Shown here: piece after piece, positions 13,224 through 22,018 of the stretch | Layout of the letters: each line of letters opens with the position of its first letter | Numbering within the stretch: the stretch's first letter is position 1 | Assembly: GCA_037447125.1 (NCBI GenBank) | Contig: JBBIHG010000053.1 | Location: forward strand, 1 to 24,545 | Length of the DNA: 24,545 nucleotides | Direction: 5' to 3' | DNA from: UBA2029 sp037447125 | Lineage (GTDB): Bacteria; Chloroflexota; Anaerolineae; Aggregatilineales; Aggregatilineaceae | Program-made: the position numbers and the translations under genes | Notes under the pieces: generated by a model | Told to the model about the DNA's origin: nothing | Seen by the model: only the letters and a program-made list of their open reading frames with translations | The model's database searches: none

Positions 13224-15632
13224 TCAGCGGATCGTGATAGTCGTCAGCCCCCAGTGATCGCCCGTGAGCGTACCGCTCGCGTCGCTGACGGGCAGACGTT
13301 CCTCAGGTGCCTGCCACCAGTAGATGGCGATCCACAGCTCGTAGTCGCCGGGCGGAAGGCCGGCAGGGAGCGCGATCCCGTGATTGTCGCGGATCAGAGC
13401 ACCCACCGGCCAGTGGGACATGGGTGCGAAACCCGCAACCGGCTGGGAATCGCGCTGGGCGACTACCGCTCCATCCGCCGATATCAGGAGCAGAGCTACC
13501 GTGTAGTCCTGCGTGATCGGGGCCTGGGCCTGCCACAGCAGCGACACAGCCAGCGTCTCACCGGAGCGCGCCTCTCCGCCTGCCGGTAGGTCGGCGCCGA
13601 CCAGACGCAGTGCCTCGCCAAAGGTGACATCTGCGGCGAGGTCGGGCCAGGCGGCGGCGGTTGGCGCGGGGGCCGGGGTCAGGTCGAAGAGCACTGCCCG
13701 GGCCAGATCATGCGGGGTGATCTCGTTAACCGGGAAGTAGTGCCTCGCCAGGTAGCGTTCCGTCGGGCGAAGCGACCACGGGATGAAGGGGCTGCTGTCC
13801 AGCACCAGCCACAGCCGGTCGTGCCGGCGCGCCAGGTCGCCGAAGACCAGCGCCGACGAGAGATGGATCAGCTCATCAGGATTAGCCGAGACAAGATCGG
13901 GCGCTTGTTCGGGGCTGGATCGCTCGCCGGGCGCGCGGGGCAGGGTATAGACAGCCGGCGTGGCCCGCTTGAAGTAGTTCATGAAGAACGTGGTGTAGCG
14001 GTCGTTGCTGAGCACCAGCGCATCAGCGGGGCGCACTGCATCGTTCAGCGCGGCGAGCAGCGCTCGCGCCGGGGCAAATTCGCCAGAGTAGCGCGGGTCG
14101 AGGCGAATGGCCGCCAGCCCTCCGCCCAGCACAAGCGCCGTGCCCAGACCGAGTGAGATGACGGTCAGCCACAGACGCAGGGCCGTCCCGTGAGGGCGGC
14201 GCAGCCAGCGCCATCCCCAGCCCAGGGCAGCGACCGCCAGAGCCGCGCTGAGCACGGGCAGCAGCCAGGCGCTGCCGGCAGCCTGCCTCCAGGCCATTTC
14301 GGGCGTCACTTCGTCCAGCAGCGTCGCGGACACGTAGATGGGCGACCAGCGGAGCGACCAGGCCCCCTCGTCCCATGGAATGATGGGGGGGTCGTGCGCG
14401 GCCAGCGCCTCGTCATAGGCACCGATGGGCACCAGGACGCCGACCACCTGCACGCCGACACCCGCCAGGAGGAGCAGCGCCGTGCCGAGCTGAGCCCAGC
14501 GGGGAGCACGCCGCGCCAGCAGGCGGGTGAAGACAGGCAGCAGCCACAGCGCCAGGAAGGGCGTCAGCGGGACCATGTAGCGCGGGCCCCAGCCGCGCCC
14601 GCCGTACCACTGATCGGGGCCGCGCACCGCCGCGTAGCCCACCACAAAGGCGAGCAGCGCGGCCAGCGGCACGGCAAGCTGCCGCCAGCGCCGCACGCGG
14701 ATCAGCATCACCACGCCGGCCAGGCCCAGGACCAATACTGGAGAGAACAACCACAGGCTGCGCGCTGGGCTGTAGAGGAAGCCGCGCACGCCCTCCGCGA
14801 TGTCGGTCAGGTTTCCGCGCGCCTGTTGCAGCCGTGCCGCGAAGGCATAGCGGTTGGACAGGCCTAAGAGCGTATCCGCGTTGAGGACGACAACCACGAG
14901 CGCTACCGATACCAGCGCGATCGCGGCCAGCGCGCCGGCCCAGCGCCAGGTTGGCTTCAGCCGGCCCAGGCGCGCGGGCAGCGCCTCGAGGACGACCGCT
15001 GGCAAGAGCAGCAGCGCCGCTTCTTTGGCCAACAGCGTCGCGCCGAACACCAGGGCGCTGAGCGCGGCCACGCCCAACGCCGGGCGACCGGCGACGAGCT
15101 GTTGGCGGGTGCGCAGCACCAGGTAGGCGCTCAGCAGGCCGAGCAGGGTGAAGAGCGGCTCGCGGAAGAAGGTGCGGCTGTATGGCCAGGCGATGGTCCC
15201 CAGGCCGAAGGCAAGGGCCGTCAGGGCCGCCACCCGCGCCCGGTAGCCGAGGGCCAGGCCGTAGGCGTACAGGATGCCCGCCGTCAGCGCGGTGACCAGC
15301 ACGTTGAACAGCCATACGGTGTGCGCCAGCCCAATGCCAGGCAGCGCTTGCGCGACAAGAAAAAGCGGCGCGGCCAGCGCCGGTTGCAGTGGCTCGGCGT
15401 CCACCGGCGGGGGCTGCGCGCTGGCCAGCGCCAGAGGAGGATAGGCGTCGAACTGGAAGTTCTGGGCCAGGTTCCCGCGCCGGGCCAGGCTCTCGGTCGC
15501 GTCGAAGAGGAACCATTCGTCGCGGCTGATGGCGTGCCCGCTGTATGTGGCGAAGTACACGGCGATCAACAGTGTGACCAGGCTGATCCCCAGCGCGATC
15601 TGGCGCTGCCGCTCGCTTCCGTTGCCCGCCAT
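13224..15632 (-). CDS. GT39/ArnT-like polytopic glycosyltransferase with soluble C-terminal domain
   Basis: 802 residues. The N-terminal half has about 11 membrane helices and an early acidic pair in SRDEWFLFD (Asp38/Glu39), the position of the catalytic Asp-Glu in PMT/ArnT-type transferases that use polyprenyl-phosphate sugars. The last roughly 360 residues are soluble and outward facing, with a Pro/Ala linker (PAPAPTAAAW) and then a beta-rich region. The open frame continues well upstream, but that part is only a shadow inside the next gene. ATG 15632 follows that gene's stop by 8 bases, and a GTG at 15644 overlapping it (GTGA) is an alternative. It is last in the glycan operon and probably transfers a lipid-linked sugar to protein, lipid or glycan outside the membrane. 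The acceptor is unknown. Confidence 0.8.
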   Translation of the reverse strand: MAGNGSERQRQIALGISLVTLLIAVYFATYSGHAISRDEWFLFDATESLARRGNLAQNFQFDAYPPLALASAQPPPVDAEPLQPALAAPLFLVAQALPGIGLAHTVWLFNVLVTALTAGILYAYGLALGYRARVAALTALAFGLGTIAWPYSRTFFREPLFTLLGLLSAYLVLRTRQQLVAGRPALGVAALSALVFGATLLAKEAALLLLPAVVLEALPARLGRLKPTWRWAGALAAIALVSVALVVVVLNADTLLGLSNRYAFAARLQQARGNLTDIAEGVRGFLYSPARSLWLFSPVLVLGLAGVVMLIRVRRWRQLAVPLAALLAFVVGYAAVRGPDQWYGGRGWGPRYMVPLTPFLALWLLPVFTRLLARRAPRWAQLGTALLLLAGVGVQVVGVLVPIGAYDEALAAHDPPIIPWDEGAWSLRWSPIYVSATLLDEVTPEMAWRQAAGSAWLLPVLSAALAVAALGWGWRWLRRPHGTALRLWLTVISLGLGTALVLGGGLAAIRLDPRYSGEFAPARALLAALNDAVRPADALVLSNDRYTTFFMNYFKRATPAVYTLPRAPGERSSPEQAPDLVSANPDELIHLSSALVFGDLARRHDRLWLVLDSSPFIPWSLRPTERYLARHYFPVNEITPHDLARAVLFDLTPAPAPTAAAWPDLAADVTFGEALRLVGADLPAGGEARSGETLAVSLLWQAQAPITQDYTVALLLISADGAVVAQRDSQPVAGFAPMSHWPVGALIRDNHGIALPAGLPPGDYELWIAIYWWQAPEERLPVSDASGTLTGDHWGLTTITIR

Positions 15633-15640
15633 CACCGCGC

Positions 15641-16813
15641 TCACCTTCTGCGCTTCTCGGCCAGCAGCGCCCGGTACAGCGCGCCGAGGTCGGCAGCCAG
15701 CCGCTCGATGCCATACGCTTCGGCGATGGCACGGCGCACTTCCTGACGGTCCGTGCGCGGCGCGCTGAACGCGGCGACCATGGCCCCGGCCAGGGCGTCG
15801 GCATTGCCAGGCGGGACGAGCGCGCCATAGCGCCCGCCTTGCAGCAAATCCGGCACGCCGCCGACCGTCGTCGAGACGACCGGCACGCCCGCTGCCAGCG
15901 CCTCGATGATCGAGACCGGCGTGCCCTCGTTGTCCGACGAGATCACCAGCAGGTCGAGGTCGCTGTAGACTGAGCGCAGGTCGCGCAGGAAGCCGGTGAA
16001 GGTCACCGCGCCGGCCAGGCCGGGCGCGCTGGCCTGCGCTTCCAGCGCTGCGTGCAGTTCCCCGTTGCCAATGATGGCAAACCGCGCGCCGGGCACCTGC
16101 TCGCGCACCCGGCGGGCCGCTTCCAGGAAGAGGGCGTGATTCTTGATCGGCACCAGCCGCCCGACGATGCCCACCAGCGGCGCGTCCGGCGGGATGTTCC
16201 ACTCGGCGCGGAAGGTACCCATGTGGCGCGGCGCGCTGGCGTAGGGTTCCAGGTCGAGGCCGAGCGGGACGACAGCGAACTTGTCGGCAGGGGCGATGCG
16301 GTAGGTCTCCGCCAGCTCGTCGCGCAGGGCGGGGCTGATCGTGATCAGGCGGTCGGTCAGGCGGGCGGTCACCTGTTCTAGCCAGCGGAAGAGCGTTGTC
16401 TTGCGCGGCCCGAAATAACCGCACAGGACGTGCCCGTGAAAGGTGTGCACGCGCACCGGCACGCGCGCCAGCCACGCCGCCCAGCGCCCGACGAACCCGG
16501 CCTTGGCCGTGTGCGTGTGCACTACGTCCGGGCGCAACCGCCGCATCAGCCGCCACAACTTGAACAGCGTCACCGCGTCGCGCAGCGGCGATAGCTCGCG
16601 GCCAAGCTCGGCCACGACCAGCGGCGTGACGCCATGCGCCTCGGCCAGGTAGGCCATGTTGCCTTCGTGCGGGCCGATCTGCCCGCAGACGAGCGTACTC
16701 TCGAACTCCGGCGGGCGCAGGTGCGCCGCCAGCAGCGTGACGTGAATGGCCGGGCCGCCCACGTTCAGCCGGGCGATGATGCGCATGATGCGGATAGGAC
16801 GTTGAGCGTTCAT
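15641..16813 (-). CDS. GT4-family glycosyltransferase
   Basis: 390 residues, GT-B fold. The N-terminal domain shows ARLNVGGPAIHV (the Gly-rich loop), VVHTHTAKAGFVGR and FHGHVLCGYF. The C-terminal donor-binding domain has GIVGRLVPIKNHALFLEA and the E-x7-E motif in SSDNEGTPVSIIEALAAGVP, typical of retaining GT4 enzymes that use nucleotide sugars. The ATG at 16813 overlaps the stop of the asparagine synthase gene (ATGA), so they are coupled. The reading frame extends 22 codons upstream, but inside the asnB gene. It is probably a cytoplasmic, membrane-associated enzyme extending a lipid-linked glycan; donor and acceptor are unknown. Confidence 0.9.
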   Translation of the reverse strand: MNAQRPIRIMRIIARLNVGGPAIHVTLLAAHLRPPEFESTLVCGQIGPHEGNMAYLAEAHGVTPLVVAELGRELSPLRDAVTLFKLWRLMRRLRPDVVHTHTAKAGFVGRWAAWLARVPVRVHTFHGHVLCGYFGPRKTTLFRWLEQVTARLTDRLITISPALRDELAETYRIAPADKFAVVPLGLDLEPYASAPRHMGTFRAEWNIPPDAPLVGIVGRLVPIKNHALFLEAARRVREQVPGARFAIIGNGELHAALEAQASAPGLAGAVTFTGFLRDLRSVYSDLDLLVISSDNEGTPVSIIEALAAGVPVVSTTVGGVPDLLQGGRYGALVPPGNADALAGAMVAAFSAPRTDRQEVRRAIAEAYGIERLAADLGALYRALLAEKRRR

Positions 16814-18705
16814 GGCGCGCGCGGCTCCGGCGGGTCTATGAACAGGCGGTGCCACCACTCGAAGGTGAGCAGCGTCCACAGCCGCGCCCCGTGATTGCGT
16901 CGCCCGCCCTCGTGTTCGTCGAGCAGGGCGCGCACGGCGTCTGCGCGGAAGTGGCCGCGCGCGAGAGCCTGCGGATCGAGCAGGATGTCGCGGGCGTACT
17001 GGCGCAGGTCTGCGCGGAACCAGCGACCGACCGGCACGCCGAAGCCGTGCTTGGGTCGGCTGATGATCTCCGGCGGCAGCAGCCCGGCGGCAAGCTGCTT
17101 GAGGATCGCTTTGGTCACGCCGCCGCGCAGCTTGAGGTTGGCCGGGACGCGCGCCGCCAGCGCGAGTAATTCCTGATCGAGGAACGGCGAGCGCGCCTCC
17201 AGCGAGGCGGCCATGCTGGAGCGGTCGGCCTTGACCAGCAGATCGTCGGGCAGGTAGGTGCGCAGGTTCACGTCGAGCAGTTGGGCAGTGAAGTCGCGCG
17301 GGTCGTCTGGGCGGAAGTACGCCGCGAAGTGCGCCGTCGGGCTGGCGGCGAGTGGGTCAATGAGCAGCGCGGCGATCTGCGCGTCGTCGAAGACGCGCAC
17401 CCAGTCGAAGTAGGCGGCGCGCGGCTCCTGCTCCGCCCCCTGCACGAAGCGCCGCGCGCGCTGGGCGAAGCCCCGGTACGAGGTCGCTTCGGGCAGGGCG
17501 CGGATCGCTCGGCCAATCGCCGCCCGCGCGACGGCGGGCAGCTGCCGGTAGCGCGTCGCCAACCCCGCCGCGTGAAAGCGCTCGTAGCCGGCGAACAGCT
17601 CGTCACCGCCGTCGCCGGTCAGGGCGACGGTGACGTGGGCGCGGGTGTGCTGGCTGACCAGATAGGTGGGGATGGCCGACGAATCAGCGAAGGGCTGATC
17701 GTGGTGCCAGACCAGGAATGGCAGCAGGCGAATGGCGTCTGGTTCGACGATGAACTCGTGGTGGTCGGTGCCCAATAGTTCGGCGACGCGGCGGGCGTGC
17801 GCCGTCTCGTCGAAGGACGGCTCTCCGGCGAAGCCGATGGCGAAGGTCTTGACCCGCTCCGTCATGTGGCGGGCCATCAGCGCGACGATCAGGCTGCTGT
17901 CCAGGCCGCCGCTGAGGAACGCGCCGAGCGGCACGTCGCTGAGCAGGCGCAGGCGCACCGCTTCATCGAGCGTCGCCCGCAGCGCCTCCAGATACTCTTC
18001 GGCGCGGGCGTGCGGATCGGCGGGGGCCGCTTCCGGTGGCGTCCAATAGGCGTGTGTGCTGACCCGCCCGCTCTGGCAGACGAGCAGATGGCCGGGCGGC
18101 AGGGCGACGATCCCCTCGAAGAAGGTCTGCGGTGCGGGCACGTAGCCGTAGGCCAGCAGCAAGGCGGTCAGGTCGCGGGCCGGGCGGCGCGGCACGTCTG
18201 GGCAGCGCAGCAGCGCCTTGATCTCCGAGGCGAAGACCAGCCGCTCCCCGTCCTGGCAATAGAACAGGGGCTTTTTGCCCAGACGGTCGCGGGCCAGCAC
18301 GAGTTGCTGGCGCGGCGCGTCCCACAGGGCCAGGGCGAACATGCCGCGCAGGTGCTCCACGAAGCCCAGCCCGTGCCGCTGGTAGAGGGCGATCACCGCT
18401 TCGGCATCAGAATGGGTACGCAGGCTCGCGCCGGATGCTTCCAGCGTCCGGCGCAGGTCGGGGTAGTTGTAGATTTCGCCGTTGTAGGCCAGGGTGATCG
18501 CCCCGTCGGCGCTGCGCATGGGCAGCGCGGCCTCCGGCGAGAGGTCGAGCACGGCCAGCCGCCGGTTGGCCAGCCCGCACGGGCCGCTGATGACCTCCGC
18601 GCCTTGATCCGGGCCGCGATGGATCAGCGTGGCGTTCATGGCGGCCAGGACATCGCGCGGGACGGGCGCGCCGTCCAGGGCCAGAATGCCGCACAGGCCG
18701 CACAT
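16810..18705 (-). CDS. asnB: Glutamine-dependent asparagine synthase-family amidotransferase
   Basis: 631 residues. N-terminal glutaminase: nucleophile Cys2 (MCGLCGI), HRGPDQG (29-35), YNGEIYNY (74-81) and GKKPLF. C-terminal ATP-pyrophosphatase synthetase: LSGGLDSS (264-271) and GDGGDELFAGY. Family reaction: ammonia from glutamine is channelled to an acyl-adenylate, forming asparagine or an amide. It is embedded in the glycan operon, overlapping the neighbouring genes on both sides (TGATG at 18703-18707, ATGA at 16810-16813). Amidation of a sugar acid or lipid-linked glycan is therefore a reasonable alternative to asparagine supply. Length and key residues look intact. Which acyl substrate it uses cannot be read directly. 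Confidence 0.93.
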   Translation of the reverse strand: MCGLCGILALDGAPVPRDVLAAMNATLIHRGPDQGAEVISGPCGLANRRLAVLDLSPEAALPMRSADGAITLAYNGEIYNYPDLRRTLEASGASLRTHSDAEAVIALYQRHGLGFVEHLRGMFALALWDAPRQQLVLARDRLGKKPLFYCQDGERLVFASEIKALLRCPDVPRRPARDLTALLLAYGYVPAPQTFFEGIVALPPGHLLVCQSGRVSTHAYWTPPEAAPADPHARAEEYLEALRATLDEAVRLRLLSDVPLGAFLSGGLDSSLIVALMARHMTERVKTFAIGFAGEPSFDETAHARRVAELLGTDHHEFIVEPDAIRLLPFLVWHHDQPFADSSAIPTYLVSQHTRAHVTVALTGDGGDELFAGYERFHAAGLATRYRQLPAVARAAIGRAIRALPEATSYRGFAQRARRFVQGAEQEPRAAYFDWVRVFDDAQIAALLIDPLAASPTAHFAAYFRPDDPRDFTAQLLDVNLRTYLPDDLLVKADRSSMAASLEARSPFLDQELLALAARVPANLKLRGGVTKAILKQLAAGLLPPEIISRPKHGFGVPVGRWFRADLRQYARDILLDPQALARGHFRADAVRALLDEHEGGRRNHGARLWTLLTFEWWHRLFIDPPEPRAP

Positions 18706-19829
18706 CAGCGCCGGGCCTCCACGCCCCGGTAGACAGCCAGCGTGCGCTCGACCATCGCCTCGACGCTGAACTCAGCTTCCAGGCGGGCGCGTCCGTTCGC
18801 GCCGCGTTCCCGCCGCGCCGTCGGGTCGGTCAGCGCGGCGTGCAGCGCGCCGGCGAGGGCGTCCGCGTCGCGCGGGGGCACAAGCCAGCCCGTCTCCCCG
18901 TCGGCGACGATCTCGGGGATGGCGCTGACAGTCGCGCCGATCACCGGCAGGCGGTGGGCCATCGCTTCGAGGAAGACCAGTCCGAACCCCTCCCACAGCG
19001 ACGGGGCCAGGAACACGTCCAGCGCGGCGAAGACGGCGTGCGCGTCGTCGCGCCAGCCGAGGAAGTGCACGCGCTCGCTCACGCCCAACGCGCGCGCCTC
19101 AGCGTCCAGGGCGGAGCGCAGCGGCCCGTCGCCGGCAATCACGTAGTGCGTCTCTGGAATCTCCCCGGCGACTGCGGCGAACCCGCGCAGCCCGTAGACG
19201 AGGCCCTTCTGCTCGACAAGGCGGCAGACCGAGCCAACCAGCAGCGCCTCAGCGGGCAGGCCGAGCGCGGCGCGCAGGGCGGCGCGGGCGTCGGGCTGTG
19301 CCGGGACGGTCGCCGGGTCTAGCCCGTAGGGGACGGTGTGCAGGCGGTCGGCGGGCGCGCCCTCGACGCGCAGCGAGAACGCCCGGATCGCGTCGGAGAT
19401 GGCAATCCCCGCATCTATCCCGTGCCACAGCGCCCGGTTGAGCAGGCGCACCGGCAGGCGCGTGCGGAAGCGATCGTCGTTGTGGCGGGAGCTGACCACA
19501 CGCGGGACGCGCGCCAGCCGCGCGGCGAGGACGCCGTACAGGTCGGCGTGGATCAGGTGCGTGTGCAGGATGTCCGGTCTTGCGCGACGCAGATGCCGCG
19601 CCAGATTCCACAGGAGAGCAGGATCAAGGTCACGGCGGATAGTCAGGCGCTCGGCGGGCACTCCCTGCGCTCCAGAGCGGGCCAGGTACTCTTCGAGCGG
19701 ATTGCCCGGCTCGACTAGCACCCACAGGCGGGCGTCCACGCCGCGCGCGCGCAGGCCGGGCAGCAGAGCCAGCAGGTGCCCTTCGGACCCGGCGGCCCCG
19801 GTCATTTTGGACAGGTGGATGACCCGCAT
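18705..19829 (-). CDS. GT4-family glycosyltransferase
   Basis: 374 residues of GT-B fold. Visible: the N-terminal loop SKMTGAAGSEGHLLALLP, the ILHTHLIHADLYG segment, the donor domain VGSVCRLVEQKGLVYGLRGF and the E-x7-E motif in PSLWEGFGLVFLEAMAHRLP. The start at ATG 19829 has GAGG five bases in front. The open frame upstream to 20039 lies inside the epimerase gene and does not look like protein. Its stop TGA shares one base with the asnB ATG. The context is the polyprenyl-linked glycan operon, so it probably adds a sugar to the growing glycan on the cytoplasmic face. Confidence 0.9.
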   Translation of the reverse strand: MRVIHLSKMTGAAGSEGHLLALLPGLRARGVDARLWVLVEPGNPLEEYLARSGAQGVPAERLTIRRDLDPALLWNLARHLRRARPDILHTHLIHADLYGVLAARLARVPRVVSSRHNDDRFRTRLPVRLLNRALWHGIDAGIAISDAIRAFSLRVEGAPADRLHTVPYGLDPATVPAQPDARAALRAALGLPAEALLVGSVCRLVEQKGLVYGLRGFAAVAGEIPETHYVIAGDGPLRSALDAEARALGVSERVHFLGWRDDAHAVFAALDVFLAPSLWEGFGLVFLEAMAHRLPVIGATVSAIPEIVADGETGWLVPPRDADALAGALHAALTDPTARRERGANGRARLEAEFSVEAMVERTLAVYRGVEARR

Positions 19830-19848
19830 GGGAACCTCGCGGGATGCG

Positions 19849-20805
19849 CTAGGCCGGTACTTGCGCCCTGTACCAGGCCAGCGTGCGGGCCAGGCCCTCC
19901 TCGAAGGACACGACCGGCTCGTAGCCGAGCAGCCGCTGTGCCCTGGCGATTGCCGCCCGCGAGTGGCGCACATCGCCGGGGCGTGGCGCGACGAAATCCG
20001 GCGCGATGGACTCCCCAAGCAGGCCGTTGAGCAGGTCAATCATGGCCAGCAGGCTGATCCGGCTGCCGCAGGCGATGTTGAACACTTCCCCGGCCACGCC
20101 CGGCGCCCGACAGGCGAGCAGCGTCCCGTGTACCACATTATCAATGTAGGTGAAGTCGCGCGTCTGCAGGCCGTCGCCCTCCACGTGCGGCGACTCGCCG
20201 CGCAGCATGGCTGTGACGAACCTGGGGATGACGGCGGCATACATCGAGAGCGGGTCCTGGCGCGGGCCGAAAACGTTGAAGTAGCGCACGGTGACCGTCT
20301 CCAGGCCGTAGACGGTGGTGAACGCCTGGCAGTAATGCTCGCCGGCCAGCTTGGCGGCGGCGTAGGGCGAGAGCGGGTTGGGCAGCATGTCCTCGGCCTT
20401 GAACTCGCTCTCCACGTCGCCGTAGGCGGACGATGACCCAGCATAGACGACGCGCCGGACGCCTGCATCGCGCGCGGTCAGCAGCACGTTGAGCGTGCCA
20501 GTGACATTGTGCTCGTGGCAGGCCAGCGGGTCGTCCACCGAGCGCGGGACGGACGCCAGCGCCGCCAGATGGAAGACGTAGTCCGTGCCGCGCATCGCCT
20601 CGTCCAGCGCGGGCCGGTCGGTGATGCTGCACTCGAACAGCTCGATTGCCTCGCGTGACTGGGCCAGGTTCTCGCGCTTGCCCGTCGAGAAGTTGTCCAC
20701 GACGCGCACGGTGTGCCCTTCGCCCACCAGGGCATCCACCAGATGCGAGCCAATGAACCCGGCTCCACCCGTGACGAGATAGGTCGGTCTGTCCGCTTGC
20801 GGCAT
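19849..20805 (-). CDS. NAD-dependent sugar-nucleotide epimerase/dehydratase (SDR)
   Basis: 318 residues, extended short-chain dehydrogenase fold. NAD-binding VTGGAGFIGSHLV (11-23), then VVDNFSTGKRENL (36-47), a sequence typical of UDP-hexose or UDP-N-acetylhexosamine 4-epimerases such as WbpP/GalE-like proteins. Catalytic site: Ser124-126 (AGSSSAYGD), Tyr148 and Lys152 (SPYAAAK). The sugar-phosphate region has RYFNVFGPRQ and DFTYIDNVV. It probably supplies an epimerised nucleotide sugar to the operon's transferases; the exact sugar is not determinable. GGAG six bases before ATG 20805 fixes the start. The preceding WecA-type gene ends 28 bases before it. Confidence 0.9.
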   Translation of the reverse strand: MPQADRPTYLVTGGAGFIGSHLVDALVGEGHTVRVVDNFSTGKRENLAQSREAIELFECSITDRPALDEAMRGTDYVFHLAALASVPRSVDDPLACHEHNVTGTLNVLLTARDAGVRRVVYAGSSSAYGDVESEFKAEDMLPNPLSPYAAAKLAGEHYCQAFTTVYGLETVTVRYFNVFGPRQDPLSMYAAVIPRFVTAMLRGESPHVEGDGLQTRDFTYIDNVVHGTLLACRAPGVAGEVFNIACGSRISLLAMIDLLNGLLGESIAPDFVAPRPGDVRHSRAAIARAQRLLGYEPVVSFEEGLARTLAWYRAQVPA

Positions 20806-20833
20806 GAGCTTCTCCAAGAGGTAGGCGCAAACG

Positions 20834-21856
20834 CTAGTGGTGGCGCTTGCGGCGAATGTACGTGATCTCCAGAAAGGCGAAGGCAGCCAGGGCGACCGCG
20901 CCCAGCGCAACACCGATGCGCGTCCCCTCGGCCACGCTGGCCGTGGACAGCACAATAGCCATCAGGCCGAGCAGCGCGCCAATCATGTAGAGAGTCAGCA
21001 CAGCAGCCCGCGGGCTTAGGCCCAAGCTGACCAGCCGGTGCGAGGTGTGGTCCTTGCCACCTTGCATGGGCGACCGTCTCTCGCGCAGGCGGGTGAAGAC
21101 GACTAGCGTCGTGTCGAAAATCGGGATGCCCAGCACGACTACCGGCACCATCCAGGTCACGATCTGCTGTTCGGCCGGCACACGAAAGTCGAGCTTGATC
21201 GCCAGCACCGAGAGCAAGAAGCCAAGCACCATGCTGCCCATGTCGCCCATGAACGTGGAAGCCGGATTGAAGTTGTAGATCAGGAAGCCGATTGATGCCC
21301 CGGCCAGGGCCGCGGCCAGGCTGCTGACCAGGCTCAGTTCTTCGCGCACAGCCATGACGAAGAAGAACAGCGCGGCCACAGCCGTGATCCCCGCCGCCAG
21401 CCCGTCCATGTTATCCTGGAAGTTCATGGCGTTGGTGATGCCGACGATCCAGAATAGAGTCAGGCCAATGTTGAGCACGTCGCTGGCGAAGATGCGCACG
21501 TGAATTCCGGCACCCACCAGCACCGCCCCAGCGACCAGTTGCCCGGCCATCTTCACCCAGGGTTGCATCCCGCGCCGGTCATCCACGAAGCCGACCAGCA
21601 CCAGCCAGGTGGTACCTGCCAGGATCGCCCCGAACTCGACCAGGTAGAAGGGCGGGCTGAAGAAGACAAGGGCCAGGATCAGCGCCCCGTAGATCGCCAG
21701 CCCACCGAGCAGCGGCGTCGGCCTCTGGTGGACTTTGCGCGCGCTCGGCTGGTCGAGCACGCCGAAGTGAAAGGCCAGCCGCCGCGTGATTGGCGTGAAT
21801 CCGACCGCCGCCGCAAAGCCGGCCACCATTACCGGGAAGAACTCTGTCATGTCCAT
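20834..21856 (-). CDS. WecA/MraY-type polyprenyl-phosphate sugar-1-phosphate transferase
   Basis: 340 residues with about ten or eleven membrane helices. It transfers a (N-acetyl)hexosamine-1-phosphate from a UDP-sugar to undecaprenyl phosphate, the first membrane step of glycan assembly. Motifs: RKVHQRPTPLLGG (40-52), the Asp pair in VGFVDDRRG (88-96), NAMNFQDNMDGLAAG (142-156), FNPASTFMGDMGSM (196-209) and the cytoplasmic loop GGKDHTSHRL (266-275). The HTSH loop is typical of WecA/TagO-like, rather than MraY, members. First gene of the glycan operon. ATG 21856 or 21850; neither has a strong Shine-Dalgarno sequence. Confidence 0.9.
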   Translation of the reverse strand: MDMTEFFPVMVAGFAAAVGFTPITRRLAFHFGVLDQPSARKVHQRPTPLLGGLAIYGALILALVFFSPPFYLVEFGAILAGTTWLVLVGFVDDRRGMQPWVKMAGQLVAGAVLVGAGIHVRIFASDVLNIGLTLFWIVGITNAMNFQDNMDGLAAGITAVAALFFFVMAVREELSLVSSLAAALAGASIGFLIYNFNPASTFMGDMGSMVLGFLLSVLAIKLDFRVPAEQQIVTWMVPVVVLGIPIFDTTLVVFTRLRERRSPMQGGKDHTSHRLVSLGLSPRAAVLTLYMIGALLGLMAIVLSTASVAEGTRIGVALGAVALAAFAFLEITYIRRKRHH

Positions 21857-21924
21857 TGCGAGACCGGCGTTGCCTTTCAGCGCGGCACCCAGGCTACCGA
21901 GCAGCCCTGGTAGAGCCGGGCGGG

Positions 21925-21953
21925 AGTATACCTTAGTGGATCGCGTGGCACAA
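21925..21953 (-). promoter_or_regulatory. Promoter of the glycan operon
   Basis: Minus-strand TTGTGC (21948-21953), 17-base spacer, TATACT (21925-21930). The start would be near 21918, giving a leader of about 62 bases. The -35 overlaps the T-run of the udg terminator. Confidence 0.65.
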
Positions 21954-21978
21954 AACAGCGCCTGGTTGCTCTGGCGCT
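21952..21978 (-). terminator. Rho-independent terminator of the tsaE-tsaB-rimI-udg operon
   Basis: AGCGCC (minus strand from 21978) pairs with GGCGCT ending at 21957, 10-base loop, followed by GTTTT. It lies 40 bases after the udg stop. Confidence 0.82.
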
Positions 21979-22018
21979 AACTCATCCATCAAGACTAACT
22001 ACATGCGCTGTCCCCAGT

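Noticed and set aside
15633..16556. Upstream extension of the GT39-like frame to 16556
   Set aside because: It lies inside the GT4 gene in another frame and reads as low-complexity Arg/Ala/Gly; no membrane or GT motifs.
17797..18732. 311-codon + strand frame opposite asnB
   Set aside because: AsnB on the minus strand has all catalytic motifs intact; the opposite frame has none.
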